DNA of 30,271 nucleotides. It comes from a virus. Below, one piece after another: positions 28,709-30,271 of the stretch. Position 1 is the first letter of the stretch; each line of letters opens with the position of its first letter. The position numbers and the translations under genes were made by a program. The notes under the pieces were generated by a model, which was not told the origin of the DNA, did no database searches, and saw nothing but the letters and a program-made list of their open reading frames with translations. The DNA is taken from the IMG/VR virus record IMGVR_UViG_3300045999_005817, positions 1-30,271 of that record; one strand, given 5' to 3'.

Positions 28709-29465
28709 TGCGGATTTTGCCGTACCAGAAGCATATGCTGGAAAAGGCTGGACTGCTGGCATTAAATCGGTTGATGACTTATGGAAAATGACCGACAACG
28801 CGCAAAGTCTTGTTGGCAAGCGCACTGTCCCATCTCAAGACGCATCAGATGAAGATTGGAGCAATTTCTTTCGCCAAATTGGCGCGCCTGAAACGCCCAA
28901 CTATGAATTGCCTCCTGTAGATGGAGTGCCAGAAAATTTTGATGTTGAGCCGTATGCTAAAAAAGCTAATGAACTTTTTCATAAAGCGGGGCTAACTACT
29001 AAACAAGCAAATGCACTATGGCAAGCCTATGTTAAATCTGAAATAGATTCTTCATCGGAGTTAATGGCGCAATCTGATGTGCAGTTTCAAGAGCTAACAA
29101 CCAAGCACTTTGGTGATAAATTCAGTCAAATACAAGGCGTTGCCCAAGATGCTATCAAGGCTTTTGTGCCTGTAGAATTGCGCGAATCTTTAAAGACTGC
29201 AAGCCCAGAAGTTTTAACGGCTATGATTGCTTTGGCATCAAATGCAAAAGGTGAAATTGACCGAGTAAAACAAGAATACGGTGCAGAAGGAAAGTTACCA
29301 AGCGGCGGTGTTGTTGAATCTCGCAATGCAGAAAGCATAGCAAAAGAAATTTCTCAACTTAAATTTAGTAGTGCTGGGAGGGATTACAGCAATCCTGAAT
29401 ACAAAGCAACGTGGGAAAAAATTAACGGACTTCAGCAGCAACTATCACGTCTTTCTAAATCGTAA
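28614..29465 (+). CDS. Capsid scaffold protein
   Basis: A 283-aa acidic protein with no aromatic core: a Ser/Thr/Glu-rich N-terminus, KSVDDLWKMTDNAQSLVGKR and IGAPETPNYELPP (podoviral scaffold motifs), then a long helical C-terminal half ending ATWEKINGLQQQLSRLSKS, the likely capsid-binding helix. It sits directly before the capsid gene as in T7-like phages. GGTGGAG ribosome site. Confidence 0.85.
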   Translation: MTEQTVSTATEQSPSVTMSGFTEGSVSQESSSADFAVPEAYAGKGWTAGIKSVDDLWKMTDNAQSLVGKRTVPSQDASDEDWSNFFRQIGAPETPNYELPPVDGVPENFDVEPYAKKANELFHKAGLTTKQANALWQAYVKSEIDSSSELMAQSDVQFQELTTKHFGDKFSQIQGVAQDAIKAFVPVELRESLKTASPEVLTAMIALASNAKGEIDRVKQEYGAEGKLPSGGVVESRNAESIAKEISQLKFSSAGRDYSNPEYKATWEKINGLQQQLSRLSKS

Positions 29466-29475
29466 TTTTATTGCG

Positions 29476-29504
29476 TTGACATGGTATATTGATTGTTATA
29501 TATT
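29476..29504 (+). promoter_or_regulatory. Strong promoter before the capsid gene
   Basis: TTGACA (29476-29481), 17-nt spacer, TATATT (29499-29504), nearly consensus. It sits in the scaffold-capsid gap and gives the capsid gene its own transcript. Confidence 0.75.
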
Positions 29505-29510
29505 GCTTTT

Positions 29511-29630
29511 GAGGGGTAGCGGAATCCGTCCTTCTGACAAGCCTAATGGCCAGAGTCGTCCGCCTTATGGTGGGTAGCGAATCGAATACAAAACTTGTTT
29601 TCGTTTCAAAATCCACAAAAGGAGTTGGAT
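29511..29630 (+). promoter_or_regulatory. Structured 5' leader of the capsid mRNA
   Basis: About 120 nt without a coding frame. Three small hairpins: CGG-aat-CCG (29520-29528 region), TCTG...GCC-taat-GGC-CAGA, and CCGCC-ttat-GGTGG. The word GGGTAGCG occurs on each side of them (29514 and 29571 regions), so the hairpins are bracketed by a direct repeat. GGAG (29621-29624) is the ribosome site. It may stabilise the abundant capsid mRNA or time its translation; no known family recognised. Confidence 0.5.
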
Positions 29631-30271
29631 GTGTCACAACCTTTAATTGAACCCTCACAAATTATTCAGTTTAGTTCTGATGTTCACACTGTTGCCCAGC
29701 AACAAGACCGTCGGTTCAAGCAATATGTTCCTGTCATGCAAATGACTGGCGACAGGTTTGCTTATGACGGTTTAGGCCGTGTTGAAGCCCGAGAAGTTTC
29801 TGGTACTGTTGTGCCTGTAAGCTTTGATTCTATCACGCACACTCGTCGTCTTATTCGTCGCAAACGATTTGTTGTTACGTTGCCAATTGACGCTTCGAAC
29901 GTAGCAGGTGCTTTGTTTGACCCTCAATCAAACTATGCAGCAGAAATTGCCAAAGCAATGAACCGTGCTTATGACCGTGTTGTTGTTGATGCTGCTTTTG
30001 CTGATGTGCAAACTGGTCGTGATTTTGAAAACACTGTCACTGCAACCAACGATGGTGTAAAAACCGTTACGGCTACAGGCGGCATGGTTTATGAACGCAT
30101 CCTTGAAATTCAACAAAACTTCTTTGATTCAGACGTTGGTGTTGATGTTAATGAGCGTGTTTTTATGACCATTACTGGTAAAGAGCAAAACCAGTTGATG
30201 CAAGAAATTGAGGTTATCAATAGCGATTATTCTCAAAATTATGTTGTTGACCGTGGGCAACTTACTTCATT
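29631..30271 (+). CDS. Major capsid protein (3' partial)
   Basis: GTG start 6 nt after GGAG; an overlapping out-of-frame ATG at 29629 closes after five codons. The 213 residues seen begin SQPLIEPSQIIQFSSDVHTV and include FKQYVPVMQMTGDRFAYDGL, VVPVSFDSITHTRRLIRRKR and IAKAMNRAYDRVVVDAAFAD, the pattern of podoviral HK97-fold capsid proteins. The order portal, scaffold, own strong promoter and leader supports this. Codon use is skewed to T-ending codons, as in a highly expressed gene. The frame runs off the right edge. Confidence 0.85.
   Translation, partial: MSQPLIEPSQIIQFSSDVHTVAQQQDRRFKQYVPVMQMTGDRFAYDGLGRVEAREVSGTVVPVSFDSITHTRRLIRRKRFVVTLPIDASNVAGALFDPQSNYAAEIAKAMNRAYDRVVVDAAFADVQTGRDFENTVTATNDGVKTVTATGGMVYERILEIQQNFFDSDVGVDVNERVFMTITGKEQNQLMQEIEVINSDYSQNYVVDRGQLTS

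Noticed and set aside
28568-28825. 85-aa minus-strand frame over the scaffold start
   Set aside because: Shadow of the scaffold and Bbp19-like genes with no ribosome site.
29511-29585. tRNA gene
   Set aside because: Short hairpins and a GGGGTAG start recall a tRNA, but there is no T-loop sequence, acceptor stem or anticodon arm of proper size.

Overview
The window is most of a tailed-phage (or prophage) genome of podovirus type, cut at both ends. The evidence is a T7-like portal/head-tail connector, a scaffold, the start of a major capsid gene, a T7 gp17-like tail-fibre N-terminus with its assembly protein, a terminase pair and a holin/endolysin cassette. The structural block leaves the right edge inside the capsid gene. 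The left edge enters at the last virion genes (a polyvalent-type protein and an 801-aa putative internal virion protein), so the map reads as circularly permuted, with the rest of the capsid gene and the tail-tube genes lying outside the window. The host is probably a Gram-negative bacterium (GH108 endolysin, GTA-type holin, sigma70-like promoters, clear Shine-Dalgarno sites); I cannot name it. No integrase, CI-type repressor, RNA polymerase or DNA polymerase gene is visible in the 30 kb.

Layout. (1) 1-8450, plus strand: end of the virion module, tail fibre and chaperone, four membrane proteins including a 3TM holin, small ORFs, and a GH108 endolysin. (2) 8451-9010: no protein gene, but three consecutive promoter-hairpin units that look like tandem small-RNA genes, ending at a strong terminator. 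(3) 14932-8990, minus strand, two operons. The upper one (14932-13315) has a pentapeptide-repeat protein, a Lar-like zinc ribbon fused to a membrane segment and small unknowns. The lower one (13222-8990) has a YqaJ exonuclease with a probable annealing partner, then small proteins ending with an XRE regulator. (4) 15015-19215, plus strand: a ribbon-helix-helix regulator, HTH proteins, RusA resolvase, HNH nuclease and replication proteins. Two genes here follow homologous structured leaders in which a terminator-like hairpin abuts the start codon. (5) 19216-19564: direct repeats and palindromes, a candidate replication origin, plus a minus-strand terminator. (6) 21569-19565, minus strand: small unknown genes behind two related promoter-leader cassettes. 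(7) 21657 to the end, plus strand: terminase small and large subunits, GNAT enzyme, two paralogous small proteins, portal, a 483-aa structural protein, a Bbp19-like protein, scaffold, then a strong promoter with a structured leader in front of the capsid gene.

Regulation stands out. Two minus-strand promoters 7.5 kb apart carry the same 19-bp near-palindrome, in opposite orientations, exactly in the -35/-10 spacer. A third promoter has its own dyad. Many genes overlap by exactly 8 nt (ATGNNTAA/TGA/TAG), which suggests coupled translation. The most promising undescribed elements are the twin leader RNAs (17190-17269 and 17497-17575) and the three tandem small-RNA units (8486-9005), two of which expose sequence complementary to ribosome-binding sites in this genome.
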